DNA of 64,000 nucleotides from an uncultured Muribaculaceae bacterium (GCA_934590135.1 CAKTOT010000002.1:28592-92591); one strand, 5' to 3'; numbered from the stretch's first letter, positions 26,657 to 35,761 are shown. Notes: generated from the sequence alone by a model not told the origin. Made by a program: numbers and translations.

Positions 26657-27333
26657 GATGCGTTGTCTTCGTGTATCGAGAAATTGAGGAAGTCAATCAG
26701 CGGCATAAGGGCGCGAATGTATTCGGCAGCGGTGTCCACCCATGATGCCGAAGCAAATGCTTTGCGCGACATAGGTGCAAAACGCCCCCATTCGTTCATG
26801 CGCAGATACTCTATCATCGGGTGGTTTTTGGGCCAGCCTTTCGGCGCTGTTTTTAGGTGTTCGCCCCACCATTGTGGGGTGAAAGCCGGGTTGGCGTCCA
26901 GAGCGGCAGCGATTTCGGTAAATTCGTCGGCATCGGCGTCTATGGCCGAGCGCACCTTGCGTTTTTGTGCCGTATCGGGCATCCACAGGCCGCCGTACAC
27001 GCCCGTGTCGTAGCCTTGGGCTGCAACTTGCAGGTATATGCATGCGTCTAAGCAGCGGCGTCCGTTGGGCGCAATCAAGGCGCCTAAGTGGCGCTTGTAA
27101 GGCGCTTTGTCGGGGCTGAAGCGCACGTCTCGGTATATGCGATATGTGCAATCTTTGGGGGCAAGGTTGCTCAATTCGGGACGAAAAGTGCTCAGGACGT
27201 TTATCAGTTTTTGTAGATCGTCGAGCCATTGGTCGCGGACGGCCTCATACTCGGCGCGATGTGCCTGAAACCATACTCGGTCGTTGTTGGCGGCCAGAGC
27301 GTCTAAAAACTTGAAATAGTCTGTGCGTGCCAT
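26653..27333 (-). CDS. DUF2461 (TIGR02453) family protein
   Basis: 226 aa. The whole chain fits the DUF2461 family: an N-terminal FKFLDALAANNDRVWFQAHR, a central YRDVRFSPDKAPYKRH and Gly-rich GVYGGLWMP. The family is widespread and its biochemical role is unknown; no catalytic residues have been established that I know of. It is cytoplasmic by sequence (no signal or membrane segment). It overlaps the glycosyltransferase gene by four bases and follows the DUF4834 gene by 66 bp. Confidence 0.9.
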   Translation of the reverse strand: MARTDYFKFLDALAANNDRVWFQAHRAEYEAVRDQWLDDLQKLINVLSTFRPELSNLAPKDCTYRIYRDVRFSPDKAPYKRHLGALIAPNGRRCLDACIYLQVAAQGYDTGVYGGLWMPDTAQKRKVRSAIDADADEFTEIAAALDANPAFTPQWWGEHLKTAPKGWPKNHPMIEYLRMNEWGRFAPMSRKAFASASWVDTAAEYIRALMPLIDFLNFSIHEDNAS

Positions 27334-27399
27334 TGATGTGTGTGGCGTTTGTTTCTGTGTATCAGAGTGTCTGTGCTTTCGCCGTTGTTGCCTATGGCG

Positions 27400-27735
27400 T
27401 TACTTGCTGTCGGGGATATCCTCCCATTCGGCATCGACTATTTGCTGCTCGACTGTGTAGCGGGTGCTTCGGCGTCCGTCGTCCGAGGTCTCGGTGGCGG
27501 ATACGGTGATATCCTCGAAAGCGACGTACTCGCCTTCGTTTGGGTCTATTTTCTTGCTGCGGCGCGGTGTGTCGTTGCTTTGCTTGCTTCCATCGGTATT
27601 ATTCATGCCGCTGAAGGCATCGCGTACGCTCTTGCGTGCACGGTGTACAAAGAATGCTGCCCTTATCAGCGTGATAATGATGAGCAGTATTATGAATATA
27701 AATAGTAGGAAAAATATAATGCCGAAAAAAGACAT
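27400..27735 (-). CDS. DUF4834-type small membrane protein
   Basis: 111 aa. One strongly hydrophobic N-terminal helix (residues 3-30, Phe/Ile/Leu-rich) is followed by a basic segment (RARKSVRDAFSG) and a polar, acidic, probably disordered tail. This matches the small Bacteroidota DUF4834 family, which I recall often lies beside phosphatidylserine synthesis genes, as it does here (94 bp after pssA). Function unknown; it probably sits in the inner membrane with its tail in the cytoplasm. Confidence 0.75.
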   Translation of the reverse strand: MSFFGIIFFLLFIFIILLIIITLIRAAFFVHRARKSVRDAFSGMNNTDGSKQSNDTPRRSKKIDPNEGEYVAFEDITVSATETSDDGRRSTRYTVEQQIVDAEWEDIPDSK

Positions 27736-27829
27736 AATATAAGAGGTTTGAGAGTGATTTTTGGTGATGTTGGCGTCCGCTCGCTATCGCGTCCGCCGTT
27801 GTGTCGACTGCTGTCGGCATTGAGTGTCC

Positions 27830-28534
27830 TTATTGGTCTTTGCGGCCCAGTAGCGAAATCATCAGGTATAATATGATGCTCCATGCCAATCCCGAGACAC
27901 CGTAGAATACCACAAATGAAATTGTGGCAAGTATGATGATGTAGCGTCGGAAGTTCTCGGCAAGGGCAAAATTCTTGAATTTGAGCGAGAACATCGGGAT
28001 GTGCGATACCATTGCCAGTCCGAACACTACGAAGAGTACGGCCATACCGGCGGGACCGCCGAGGAGGTCTTGAGTCTGGTTGATCCATCCGGCTACGCCT
28101 ATCCAGAATATGGCGTTGGCCGGTATGGGTAGGCCTCGGAAGGTTGTCTTGCCCACGTCGCTGACGTTGAAGCGTGCCAAGCGAAGCGCCCCGAATACGG
28201 GGATGGCGAGAGCTGCATAGCACAATGGGTTGCCGGGAGCATAATGTAGGCTGATATTGAGCATCATCATAGCCGGAGCGACGCCAAAACTTACCAAGTC
28301 GCTGAGCGAATCAAGCTCGGCGCCGATGTTGCTGTAAGCCTTGAGCAGGCGTGCGCAAGCTCCATCGCAGAAGTCGAAGACGGCGGCGGCGCCTATGGCT
28401 ATCGCGCACCACTGCCATCCGTAGAGGCCGGCTATACAATCCATGGCCTTGAAGGCAAAGATGACGGCTATGCAGCCGCTGAGGAGGTTGAGGCAGGTGA
28501 TGCTATTGGGAATTTGAGCGATGATGCGTTTCAT
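27830..28534 (-). CDS. pssA: CDP-diacylglycerol-serine O-phosphatidyltransferase
   Basis: 234 aa integral membrane enzyme making phosphatidylserine from CDP-diacylglycerol and serine. The CDP-alcohol phosphotransferase signature is complete: DG-ACAR, then G, then D-SLS-D in DFCDGACARLL...GAELDSLSDLVSFG (about 53-83). Several hydrophobic helices follow. It is 29 bp downstream of psd, so the two sequential steps of phosphatidylethanolamine synthesis are in one operon. Confidence 0.95.
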   Translation of the reverse strand: MKRIIAQIPNSITCLNLLSGCIAVIFAFKAMDCIAGLYGWQWCAIAIGAAAVFDFCDGACARLLKAYSNIGAELDSLSDLVSFGVAPAMMMLNISLHYAPGNPLCYAALAIPVFGALRLARFNVSDVGKTTFRGLPIPANAIFWIGVAGWINQTQDLLGGPAGMAVLFVVFGLAMVSHIPMFSLKFKNFALAENFRRYIIILATISFVVFYGVSGLAWSIILYLMISLLGRKDQ

Positions 28535-28563
28535 AATCTTGTGTGAAGTGGTGGTCCGAGATG

Positions 28564-29268
28564 TTATTTGGCGGATTTGGATGCCAATTGCGGGTCGATT
28601 TCGGGACGAAGCATACCCACCTGAGTGACGCCGCCGATGGTTTTATCGCCGATATTGACGTAAATCTCGGTGCCTATGGGGAGGTAGAGGTCTACGCGCG
28701 AGCCGAATTTGATAAATCCCATGTGGTCTTCGATGGACGCTTCGACGCCCGGTTCGGCGTATGTCGCGATACGGCGAGCAACGGCACCGGCGATTTGGCG
28801 CATCAGAATTTCCTGTCCGTCGTGAGTGCGGATGACCACTGTCGAGCGCTCGTTTTCGGTGCTCGATTTGGGCAGGTATGCAGCCAGGAAGCGACCCTTG
28901 TGGTGCTTGGAGTACACCACTTCGCCGTCTACGGGGAACCAATTGGCGTGAACGTTGACGATGCTCATAAATACGGACAGCTGGATGCAGCGGCAGTGTA
29001 GGTACTCGTCCTCGAACACCTCCTCGCGTGCCACTACACGGCCGTCGGCACTGGAGACTACGGCTCGCAGCGGGTCGCCGCGGAAGCGGCGTTTGGGTGA
29101 TCGGAAGAAGTTGGTTACCAGGGCATACAATGTGCCCAGTATGGCGGTGAATACGATGGCAAGTGTCAGCGGACGTACGCACAGCCACAGAGGTACGCAT
29201 ACGGCGGCACTGAATACAAACAGTGCTATCAGTATATGGACGCCTTCGTGATGTATTTTTACTCGCAT
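28564..29268 (-). CDS. psd: Phosphatidylserine decarboxylase
   Basis: 234 aa, the short (type 2) form of the enzyme that converts phosphatidylserine to phosphatidylethanolamine. A hydrophobic N-terminal region (about 10-50) anchors it in the membrane. The self-cleavage site that makes the pyruvoyl group is the Gly-Ser of IKFGSRVDLYLP near residue 190; conserved FMSIVNVHANWFPVDG lies near 95-110. First gene of the psd-pssA-DUF4834-DUF2461-glycosyltransferase run. Confidence 0.94.
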   Translation of the reverse strand: MRVKIHHEGVHILIALFVFSAAVCVPLWLCVRPLTLAIVFTAILGTLYALVTNFFRSPKRRFRGDPLRAVVSSADGRVVAREEVFEDEYLHCRCIQLSVFMSIVNVHANWFPVDGEVVYSKHHKGRFLAAYLPKSSTENERSTVVIRTHDGQEILMRQIAGAVARRIATYAEPGVEASIEDHMGFIKFGSRVDLYLPIGTEIYVNIGDKTIGGVTQVGMLRPEIDPQLASKSAK

Positions 29269-29526
29269 GAGGTAGGTTGTCTATAAATTGTGTGTCGTGA
29301 ATAATGCCTCGGCGTTTTCGCGGCAAGAGTCGCACAGATATTGTCGTCCGGAGCAAAACGATGCTCACGATATGCGGCATATATTCAAGTTGCAAATTTA
29401 CGCTTTTTTCTTGAGAAAAGGCCACGCCGGACGGCCAAAAACGCTCCAGGGAGTTCTGAAAGTCGATAAATTAACGATCATCGGTCATCTTTTCGGGAAT
29501 ATGATATGTAAGTATGTACTTTTTTA
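29269..29526. other. Intergenic region between psd and the DUF4932 gene
   Basis: Divergent promoter region. Apart from the plus-strand -7 element listed separately, no structure or ORF stands out. Confidence 0.5.
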
Positions 29527-29534
29527 TACCTTTG
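29527..29534 (+). promoter_or_regulatory. -7 promoter element of the DUF4932 gene
   Basis: TACCTTTG, a full match to TAnnTTTG, about 105 bp before the start codon. No clear -33 TTTG at the usual spacing. Confidence 0.55.
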
Positions 29535-29639
29535 CAGGCACTTGGATTTTGGAGCATGTGAGGTGCATTGATGTTGTACCGAAGCAGACTGCTCCGCCGA
29601 GAAAAATTGTCCAATCAGAATGTATTTAATCAAGATTCT

Positions 29640-31028
29640 ATGAGAAAGTATTTGATGATGCTGTGCCTTGTCTTGGGGCTTAATGCTTCGGCAGTCGAGG
29701 TGTCCGTGGACGAGAATGTCGAGTTTGTCAGCGCAATGTGCCGTGTTGCCGGGTTCGAGGAGTATGTAAACAATGTTAATAAGCAGTATGTAGCCGTATT
29801 AGACTCGGTGATGGCGCCGCTGAAGAGCTGCTCGGCAGTAGCACGGCTCAATGAGTTGCGCGGCGCACAGGGGTTGTCCTATGATGCGGTGGCTACATTG
29901 GCGGCACATACGGCAATACGGGATGGACATTTTGTGTTGCTGCCGGGTTCTGATTTGTCCAAGTTGGACGGCCGTTGGAAGTCGGGGCAGGATGCCGAGG
30001 TGGCTCGACTGTTGGATGAGGCTTACCGTCAGAGCCGATTTCACGACTTCTATGTATCGCAAAAGCCGTTTTACGATAAGGTGATGATCAATGTTGAGAG
30101 TATGCTCGCCAATGTCGACTTTGCCTGGCTCGAAGATTTTTACGGGAGCGAGATACTCGGACGACTATCAGTAAGTTTGCTAAATTACGGCAATTATGGT
30201 GTGACGTGTAAACGTCTCGGGATGTCCGATGAGTCGGTCGTTATCATAGGCTGTTGGAAGTTGGATGAGAATGGTATACCGATATTTCATGACAATGAGA
30301 GTCTGATAGTTCACGAATTTTCGCATCCGATGTGCAACCCGATAATAGATGGCAATATACGAGCCTTTAACGGCAACGCTCAATTAGTGGCCGACTTGAT
30401 GGAAGAAGAACTTGCCACTCAGGCTTATGGTGGTGCTCGGACAATGTTGTGCGAATCGATGGTGCGCTCCGTCGAAATACAGTATGCCCTGGCGCACGCC
30501 AAATGCGCCGAAGACAGCGCGAATGTCGAGGCAGCTATTAAGCATCAAGTTGCCGGCGGATTTCTTGTGGTGCCCGAGATTGTGAACGCGATGACCGAAT
30601 ACCGCAACAACCGCGACCGCTATCATACGCTGTCACAGGCCGCTGCACTCATCGTTGAGGCTGTCAACGGCCTTGATGTGACACAGCGGTATCGCGAACT
30701 AAGGCGCGGACAAATTAACGTGCTCGGCTGCTCGTTGGCCGACGGCACTCGCGATGTGCCGGCCTCGGATAGATATGCCGTCAAGGTTTTCTTTGACAAA
30801 CCGGTGGTTAACAGTGCTATGGCCTGCAATTATTACGATAATAATCCCGGCATATTTCCGAATATATGTGGTGCCAAGTTTGACAAAGACCGCCGCATTA
30901 TGACGATGTATCTCAAGACCGAACCGGGCAAAGAATATGGTTTCAAACTGCTTGGATGGCCGTATATGACCGAAGCCGGATATAGTGGGCGTGGCGAAGC
31001 TCCGGTACACTTCTTTACAGCGAAATAG
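29640..31028 (+). CDS. DUF4932-type secreted protein with HExxH motif
   Basis: 462 aa from the ATG at 29640, which gives a clean signal peptide (MRKYLMMLCLVLGLNASA); the frame is open further upstream but would bury the signal. HEFSH at residues 225-229, followed by a Pro/Asn-rich loop and later Glu residues, is a zinc-metalloprotease-like motif. Overall pattern (helical N-terminal half, metal site, C-terminal beta domain ending in EYGFKLLGWPY) fits the Bacteroidota DUF4932 family. Probably a periplasmic or secreted peptidase; substrate unknown. It is transcribed alone from its own promoter. Confidence 0.8.
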   Translation: MRKYLMMLCLVLGLNASAVEVSVDENVEFVSAMCRVAGFEEYVNNVNKQYVAVLDSVMAPLKSCSAVARLNELRGAQGLSYDAVATLAAHTAIRDGHFVLLPGSDLSKLDGRWKSGQDAEVARLLDEAYRQSRFHDFYVSQKPFYDKVMINVESMLANVDFAWLEDFYGSEILGRLSVSLLNYGNYGVTCKRLGMSDESVVIIGCWKLDENGIPIFHDNESLIVHEFSHPMCNPIIDGNIRAFNGNAQLVADLMEEELATQAYGGARTMLCESMVRSVEIQYALAHAKCAEDSANVEAAIKHQVAGGFLVVPEIVNAMTEYRNNRDRYHTLSQAAALIVEAVNGLDVTQRYRELRRGQINVLGCSLADGTRDVPASDRYAVKVFFDKPVVNSAMACNYYDNNPGIFPNICGAKFDKDRRIMTMYLKTEPGKEYGFKLLGWPYMTEAGYSGRGEAPVHFFTAK

Positions 31029-31170
31029 CGCATAGGCATGCGCATATACCCAAGGTGCGGACGTGGCTCGATGGCTGGGTCCGTGCTTTTGTTTGACGGA
31101 GTAAGTGTACTCTGACGGGAAAATTATGTGACAAGCTGTATGTGAAAATAAGTTAATGCCCGCAAATGGT

Positions 31171-31201
31171 TTTGTTGCATTAATAAAAAGCGCTTAATTT
31201 G
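31171..31201 (+). promoter_or_regulatory. Promoter of the small membrane protein gene
   Basis: TTTG at 31171-31174, a 19-bp spacer, then TTAATTTG (7 of 8) at 31194-31201. This gives a 5' leader of about 110 nt before the gene at 31318. Confidence 0.55.
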
Positions 31202-31317
31202 CATAAAATGTTAGTTTTCGGCTGCTGATACAGCGAAAAATGCCGTGAAACAGTTCTCTTCTCGCGTCAAGACGGACATCAACCATAATATTCACTCCCT
31301 ATAAAGACCAAAAAAAC

Positions 31318-31728
31318 ATGGACGAATTAAAGAAAAAACTCCTTGCGCTTGACCCCAAGCAAAAATTCCTGATTACAGCCGGTGGCGGCATACTCGTTGC
31401 CGTTCTTTACCTTATACTTCCGCAGGTGTCGGTATTTGGACTGGCCTCGGTTATGGGCATAAAATGCTTTACGGCAGACAGTGCATTGCTACTTGTAATG
31501 TCGCTCGCTATCGTTGTACTTCCGATAGTATCGGCTTGTATGATATACTCAAAAAAAGCTGTTATCCCGCTGTTTGCCTATATTACGACCGGTGTTTTTC
31601 TGCTTTTCGGCATATTGCTCGGCTCGACTTTCCTGACGCTGGCTATCGGCTGGTGGCTCACGCTCATCGTGGCCATCGCTTGGTGCATCGTAAGCGCTCT
31701 GCTCAAAGGCGAAGAAGCTCAGATGTAA
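31318..31728 (+). CDS. Small four-helix membrane protein of unknown function
   Basis: 136 aa. A basic N-terminus (MDELKKKLLALDPKQK) precedes four hydrophobic segments at about 17-35, 54-76, 80-103 and 105-128. No known motif is visible. A consensus promoter with a long leader and a strong terminator (31751-31793) show it is a genuine single-gene unit. The inner membrane is the likely location. Confidence 0.7.
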   Translation: MDELKKKLLALDPKQKFLITAGGGILVAVLYLILPQVSVFGLASVMGIKCFTADSALLLVMSLAIVVLPIVSACMIYSKKAVIPLFAYITTGVFLLFGILLGSTFLTLAIGWWLTLIVAIAWCIVSALLKGEEAQM

Positions 31729-31750
31729 TCTGTAGACATACGTAAGATAG

Positions 31751-31793
31751 AAAGCGGACGTTGCCCCCCTTCGGGCTGTGTCCGCTTTTTTTT
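31751..31793 (+). terminator. Intrinsic terminator
   Basis: A 9-bp stem (31751-31759 with 31780-31788), with an inner GCCC/GGGC hairpin, is followed by an unbroken run of T. It ends the small membrane protein transcript. Confidence 0.85.
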
Positions 31794-31849
31794 GAGGACG
31801 TAGTAAGGCGGCGGATATGGCGGATATGTCGAGTGGCCGAAAAAATTCG

Positions 31850-31857
31850 TAACTTTG
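31850..31857 (+). promoter_or_regulatory. -7 element placed for a leaderless mRNA
   Basis: TAACTTTG (8 of 8) ends four bases before the ATG of the O-methyltransferase gene at 31862. Transcription would start at or within the start codon. Confidence 0.6.
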
Positions 31858-31861
31858 TGGT

Positions 31862-32494
31862 ATGGAATCGGAAGAGTACATAGCCCGACATATAGACGCC
31901 GAGCCGCCGCAATTGGAGGCGCTGTGGCGTCGCACCAATCTGCGACATGTGTATCCGCGCATGTGCTGCGGCCATATTCAGGGCCGACTACTGAAAATGC
32001 TGACGGCTATGGTTGCGCCGCATCGTATACTCGAAATCGGCGCCTTTACCGGGTACTCGACGCTGTGCCTTGCCGAGGGTATGCCTGCGGGTTGCACATT
32101 GGATACGGTGGAGGTGGACGATGAGCGCGAAGACGAGTTGCGCACGCTTTTTGCGGCCGATGCACGCGGCGGCGACATTCGTCTGCACATCGGCGATGCG
32201 ATGAAGGTCGTTCCGAACCTGCCCGGCCAATGGGATTTGGTGCTGCTGGACGCCGACAAGCGGCTGTATCTCGAGATGTTAGAGATGGTAGTCGACCGAG
32301 TGCCCATAGGTGGCATAATTCTTGCTGACAATACACTGTGGAGCGGCAAGGTGCTGGCCGATGATGCCGTACATACCGATGCGCAGACGCGGGCGCTGGC
32401 GCGTTTCAACGATGCGGTGGCCGCCGATACGCGTTTCCAAAAAGTCATTTTGCCCATACGCGACGGCATGACGATAATGCGGCGCGTGTGCTGA
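31862..32494 (+). CDS. SAM-dependent O-methyltransferase (COG4122-like)
   Basis: 210 aa class I methyltransferase. The SAM-binding motif LEIGAFTGYSTLCLAEGM (about 59-76), acidic post-motif TVEVDD, VLLDADK metal/catalytic motif near 135 and ILADNTLWSG near 155 match bacterial catechol/caffeoyl-CoA-type O-methyltransferases. The acceptor is unknown. It is cytoplasmic. A -7 element only four bases upstream of the ATG suggests a leaderless message. rbfA follows 47 bp later on the same strand. Confidence 0.92.
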   Translation: MESEEYIARHIDAEPPQLEALWRRTNLRHVYPRMCCGHIQGRLLKMLTAMVAPHRILEIGAFTGYSTLCLAEGMPAGCTLDTVEVDDEREDELRTLFAADARGGDIRLHIGDAMKVVPNLPGQWDLVLLDADKRLYLEMLEMVVDRVPIGGIILADNTLWSGKVLADDAVHTDAQTRALARFNDAVAADTRFQKVILPIRDGMTIMRRVC

Positions 32495-32541
32495 CCCTCA
32501 CGCCCTCACGGATTGTATAACATACACAAACACAATATAAT

Positions 32542-32949
32542 ATGGAGACAACACGTCAAGCCAAAATATCACGACTTCTGCAAAAGGAGCTCAGCGAATT
32601 GTTTCGCCGACAGACCGCCAAGACCCATGGTACGCTGGTGAGTGTCAGCGCCGTGCGCATCAGCCCCGACCTTTCGGTGGCCCGCGCCTATCTGTCTATT
32701 TTTCCCTCCGAGCGCTCGGCCGAAATCATCAAGAGCATCAATGCCTCGGCCAAGACCATACGCTACGAACTGGCGCAGCGCGTACGCTATCAGCTACGTA
32801 AGACGCCCGAGCTGACATTCTTCGTGGACGATTCGCTGGACTATGCCGAGAATATCGACCGGCTTCTCGCCACCGACGGCATAGGCAATACCGAGGCGGA
32901 CGCTGCTGCCGGTGACGGCGGCGCGGACACAGTCAAGACCACCGACTGA
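32542..32949 (+). CDS. rbfA: 30S ribosome-binding factor A
   Basis: 135 aa. A small KH-type protein that assists late 16S rRNA processing and 30S maturation. N-terminal TTRQAKISRLLQKELSELF, central VSAVRISPDLSVARAYLSIF and later PELTFFVDDSLDYAENID are family hallmarks. The last 20 residues form a low-complexity Ala/Asp/Gly tail. The permease gene starts six bases after the stop. Confidence 0.95.
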   Translation: METTRQAKISRLLQKELSELFRRQTAKTHGTLVSVSAVRISPDLSVARAYLSIFPSERSAEIIKSINASAKTIRYELAQRVRYQLRKTPELTFFVDDSLDYAENIDRLLATDGIGNTEADAAAGDGGADTVKTTD

Positions 32950-32955
32950 CGCACC

Positions 32956-34224
32956 ATGGCTTCGATGCCGGTGCTGCGCATAGCCTTCCGCTACCTGCGG
33001 GCGCGCCACTCGCACAATGCGGTCAATGTCATCACCTTTGTGTCGATGGCCGGTATCGCCGTGGCCGTAGCCGCCATGGTGGTTGTGCTGTCCATATTCA
33101 ACGGCTTCGGTGACCTGGCCGCCGCCAATATGGCGGTGTTGGATGCGCCTCTGCGCGTGACGCCGCGTAGCGGTGCCGCCATCGCCGATGCCGACAGCCT
33201 GTGCCGCGTCATTGCGGCACGCGTGCCCGGTGTCACGGCAGTCCCGGTGGTCACCGAGCGGGCTTTGCTCATATCCGGCGAGCATCAAGTCCCCGTGGTC
33301 TTCAAGGGCATACCGCAGGGGTATGACACGCTGTCCACCATAGCCGCTTCGGTCATTGACGGCGCCTTGGCTTGGGATGTCCCCGATGCCTTGGACGAAG
33401 ACTTTGCCGCAGCCACCATCTCGGTAGGTGTGGCCAATTCGCTGTTGGTTGCGCCCGATGCCGACCACCCCGTGCGCCTGTATGTGCCGCGTAGGGTGGG
33501 GCGCATCAATCCCGCCAATCCCATGGCGGCCTTTCGCGGCGCCACGCTCAGCGTCAGCGGCGTCTTTCGTACGCAGCAAAACGATATAGACCGCGATCAT
33601 ATATTGATACCGCTGACGGTGGCGCGCGACCTTATGGAATACGATACGCAGGCCACGGCCGTGGAGGTCTTTACGGCCAAGAATGCCGATACGGAGGCCT
33701 TGCGTGATGCCGTGGCAGATGTCATCGGGCCGCAGTATGATGTGCAGACGCGTCTGCAACAACGCGCCACCGCCTTCCGTATGATTGCCATCGAAAAGTG
33801 GATAACCTTCCTGATGCTTGTCTTCATACTGGTCATTGCGCTGTTCAATATCGTCTCGACGCTGTCGCTGGTGGTGCTCGAAAAACGCCGCAATATGGAG
33901 ACCTTGCGCTGCCTCGGCGCCACGCACGCCATGACGCGCCGCGTCTTCATCACCCTGGGATGGCTGATTACGGCCGTAGGCGCCGCCGCCGGAATGGTGT
34001 TGGGCGTGGCTCTGACACTGGCGCAGCAGTACGGGCATTTTCTCAGCCTCGGCACAGGTGAGCAGGCTCAGGATATTATGTCGATTACGTGGTATCCCGT
34101 GCGGCTCGACCCGGTGGACTTGCTTGTGGTGGCCGCTATGGCTGCGCTCACGGGGCTGATAGCCGCCCAATCGACGCGCTTCTTTGTGCGCCGCCGTCCG
34201 CCTACGGCTGTCGTCAGCGAATGA
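32956..34224 (+). CDS. Lipoprotein-releasing system permease (LolC/LolE type)
   Basis: 422 aa FtsX-superfamily ABC permease. A first helix at about 25-50 (SMAGIAVAVAAMVVVLSIF) is followed by a 220-residue periplasmic domain, then three C-terminal helices at about 275-305, 335-355 and 385-405. The cytoplasmic loop EKRRNMETLRCLGA is the usual ATPase-contact region. It should work with a LolD ATPase (not in the window) to release lipoproteins from the inner membrane. The gene is six bases after rbfA and probably cotranscribed. Confidence 0.9.
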   Translation: MASMPVLRIAFRYLRARHSHNAVNVITFVSMAGIAVAVAAMVVVLSIFNGFGDLAAANMAVLDAPLRVTPRSGAAIADADSLCRVIAARVPGVTAVPVVTERALLISGEHQVPVVFKGIPQGYDTLSTIAASVIDGALAWDVPDALDEDFAAATISVGVANSLLVAPDADHPVRLYVPRRVGRINPANPMAAFRGATLSVSGVFRTQQNDIDRDHILIPLTVARDLMEYDTQATAVEVFTAKNADTEALRDAVADVIGPQYDVQTRLQQRATAFRMIAIEKWITFLMLVFILVIALFNIVSTLSLVVLEKRRNMETLRCLGATHAMTRRVFITLGWLITAVGAAAGMVLGVALTLAQQYGHFLSLGTGEQAQDIMSITWYPVRLDPVDLLVVAAMAALTGLIAAQSTRFFVRRRPPTAVVSE

Positions 34225-34329
34225 GTGTCGGTGGCTGCCGACAACGGCCGAGCCGCAAAATTAATCTAACGAAACTTACGGGCCGAGGCGCGTATCACGA
34301 CTGCCGCCGCCCCCAATATATACAACGAT

Positions 34330-35109
34330 ATGCAAACAGTATTATTCCATTCCACAATATTCGGGCCGATACACAGTCGCCGACTGGGCGTATCGCTCGG
34401 CGTCAATCTGATGCCGGACGATGGCAAGGTTTGCACCTTTGACTGCCTGTACTGCGAGGCCGGGTATAATGCCCAGGGCGCCGGGACCACCGGGCTGCCC
34501 ACGCGCCGACAGGTGCGCGAAATGCTTGAAACACAACTGCAAAAGATGCAGGCCGAATCGGCGCTCTTGGATGTCATCACTTTCAGCGGCAACGGCGAGC
34601 CGACGTTACACCCCGAATTTGGAGGCGTCATAGACGATACCCTGGCGCTACGCGACCGCTACTATCCGCAGGCCAAGGTTAGCGTCCTTACCAACAGCAC
34701 TCGCGCCGGGCAGGATGCGGTAGCTGCCGCCTTGTGCCGCGTGGACAATAATATCGTCAAGCTGGACAGCGCCGTTGATGCCACCTTCCGTGCCCTCAAT
34801 CGGCCCACATCGCCGGAGACGACACCCGAGAGCGTCATCCGCAGCCTCGTCCGGTTTGCCGGACAGGCAATAGTGCAGACACTGCTGACGCGCGGAACGC
34901 ATAACGGCGCAGCCGTAGACAATACCTCTGACGCCGAAATCAAGGCTCTGTGCGATGCCTACCGCCGCATCCGTCCGCGCTCGATAATGCTTTATTCCAT
35001 CGATCGACAGACCCCCGAGCATTCGCTTGTCAAAATAAACCGTGACGAGCTATCGGCCATAGCCGCCCGCATCACCGCTGATACAGGCATACCTGTCTCG
35101 GTGGCATAG
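34330..35109 (+). CDS. Radical SAM protein (COG0731-like)
   Basis: 259 aa. The [4Fe-4S] cluster motif is CTFDCLYC (CxxxCxxC, about residues 36-43), preceded by FGPIHSRRLGVSLGVNLMP and followed by a SAM-contact GNGEPTLHPEF. This matches the COG0731 radical SAM group, related to tRNA wybutosine enzymes, whose bacterial reaction is not settled. The C-terminal end (ADTGIPVSVA) is of special interest because copies of it survive as fossils between the downstream cassettes. Confidence 0.88.
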   Translation: MQTVLFHSTIFGPIHSRRLGVSLGVNLMPDDGKVCTFDCLYCEAGYNAQGAGTTGLPTRRQVREMLETQLQKMQAESALLDVITFSGNGEPTLHPEFGGVIDDTLALRDRYYPQAKVSVLTNSTRAGQDAVAAALCRVDNNIVKLDSAVDATFRALNRPTSPETTPESVIRSLVRFAGQAIVQTLLTRGTHNGAAVDNTSDAEIKALCDAYRRIRPRSIMLYSIDRQTPEHSLVKINRDELSAIAARITADTGIPVSVA

Positions 35110-35127
35110 CAGTGCGGACATAAACGC

Positions 35128-35162
35128 AAATCGGCGGATGCCTTGTAGGCGTCCGCCGATTT
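35128..35162. terminator. Bidirectional terminator after the radical SAM gene
   Basis: A 15-bp stem (35128-35142 with 35148-35162, one G-U pair, loop TTGTA), flanked by A- and T-rich ends, between convergent genes. Related hairpins at 37733 and 40331 share most of its stem. Confidence 0.75.
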
Positions 35163-35185
35163 GTCGTATAGGGTTGGGAATGTGC

Positions 35186-35761
35186 CTAATCGCTTTTCTT
35201 AGGGCGTCCGCCGATTACGAAGCCTATGGAGAGGGCTGCCGTGTGGAAGCCGCGCCGCACAATCATACAGTGTGCCGTCAGGCGTATGTGGTGAAATAAT
35301 TCAACGCCGGCACGCGGCATAAACACGAAGGCGTTTTCGGCCGAGACTGTTTGGCAGCCTAAAGAACCTACTTGATCAATAGATGCAGCGCCTATGCCTA
35401 TGCCGACAAAAGGATTTATCCGATAGCCTTGTCTGAAGTTGTAATCGCCTGTTATGCCGTATGCCCATGTACGGTTGGTTTGATGCCAATATCCATTCGG
35501 GCGGCTCGGTATATCAAAGTGACGATTGGCGCCGTCAAGTTGCAAGAATACGCCGCAATCCCAAGGCTGTTCCTCCGTATTGTAACGTAGCTCCAGGCCA
35601 AGCGTCACAGAGGCAAATGTATGACCACCACGATATCCGCCAAGTGGGACTGTAAATCCGCCTCGTGCCTCGAACTCGAACATGCGGACTAATCGCGGCT
35701 CCACGGCATAGGATGATGCGATGCAGAATAGGTATACAAGGAGCAGTGCTATTCGTCTCAT
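35186..35761 (-). CDS. Cassette 1 small outer-membrane barrel protein
   Basis: 191 aa from the ATG at 35761, chosen because it overlaps the lipoprotein stop by one base (TAATG), gives a clean signal peptide (MRRIALLLVYLFCIASSYA) and matches the start used in copies 2 and 3; a longer frame adds 14 unrelated residues. Alternating hydrophobic strands with aromatic girdles (GFTVPLGGYRGG, VTLGLELRYN, AYGITGDYNFRQGYRINPFVGIGIG) indicate an eight- to ten-stranded outer-membrane barrel. Function unknown. It is clearly paralogous to the proteins at 37790 and 40388 but the most divergent of the three. Confidence 0.82.
   Translation of the reverse strand: MRRIALLLVYLFCIASSYAVEPRLVRMFEFEARGGFTVPLGGYRGGHTFASVTLGLELRYNTEEQPWDCGVFLQLDGANRHFDIPSRPNGYWHQTNRTWAYGITGDYNFRQGYRINPFVGIGIGAASIDQVGSLGCQTVSAENAFVFMPRAGVELFHHIRLTAHCMIVRRGFHTAALSIGFVIGGRPKKSD

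Noticed and set aside
32794..34170. 458-codon frame antisense to rbfA and the Lol permease
   Set aside because: His/Gly/Arg-rich composition without motifs, opposite two clear genes.
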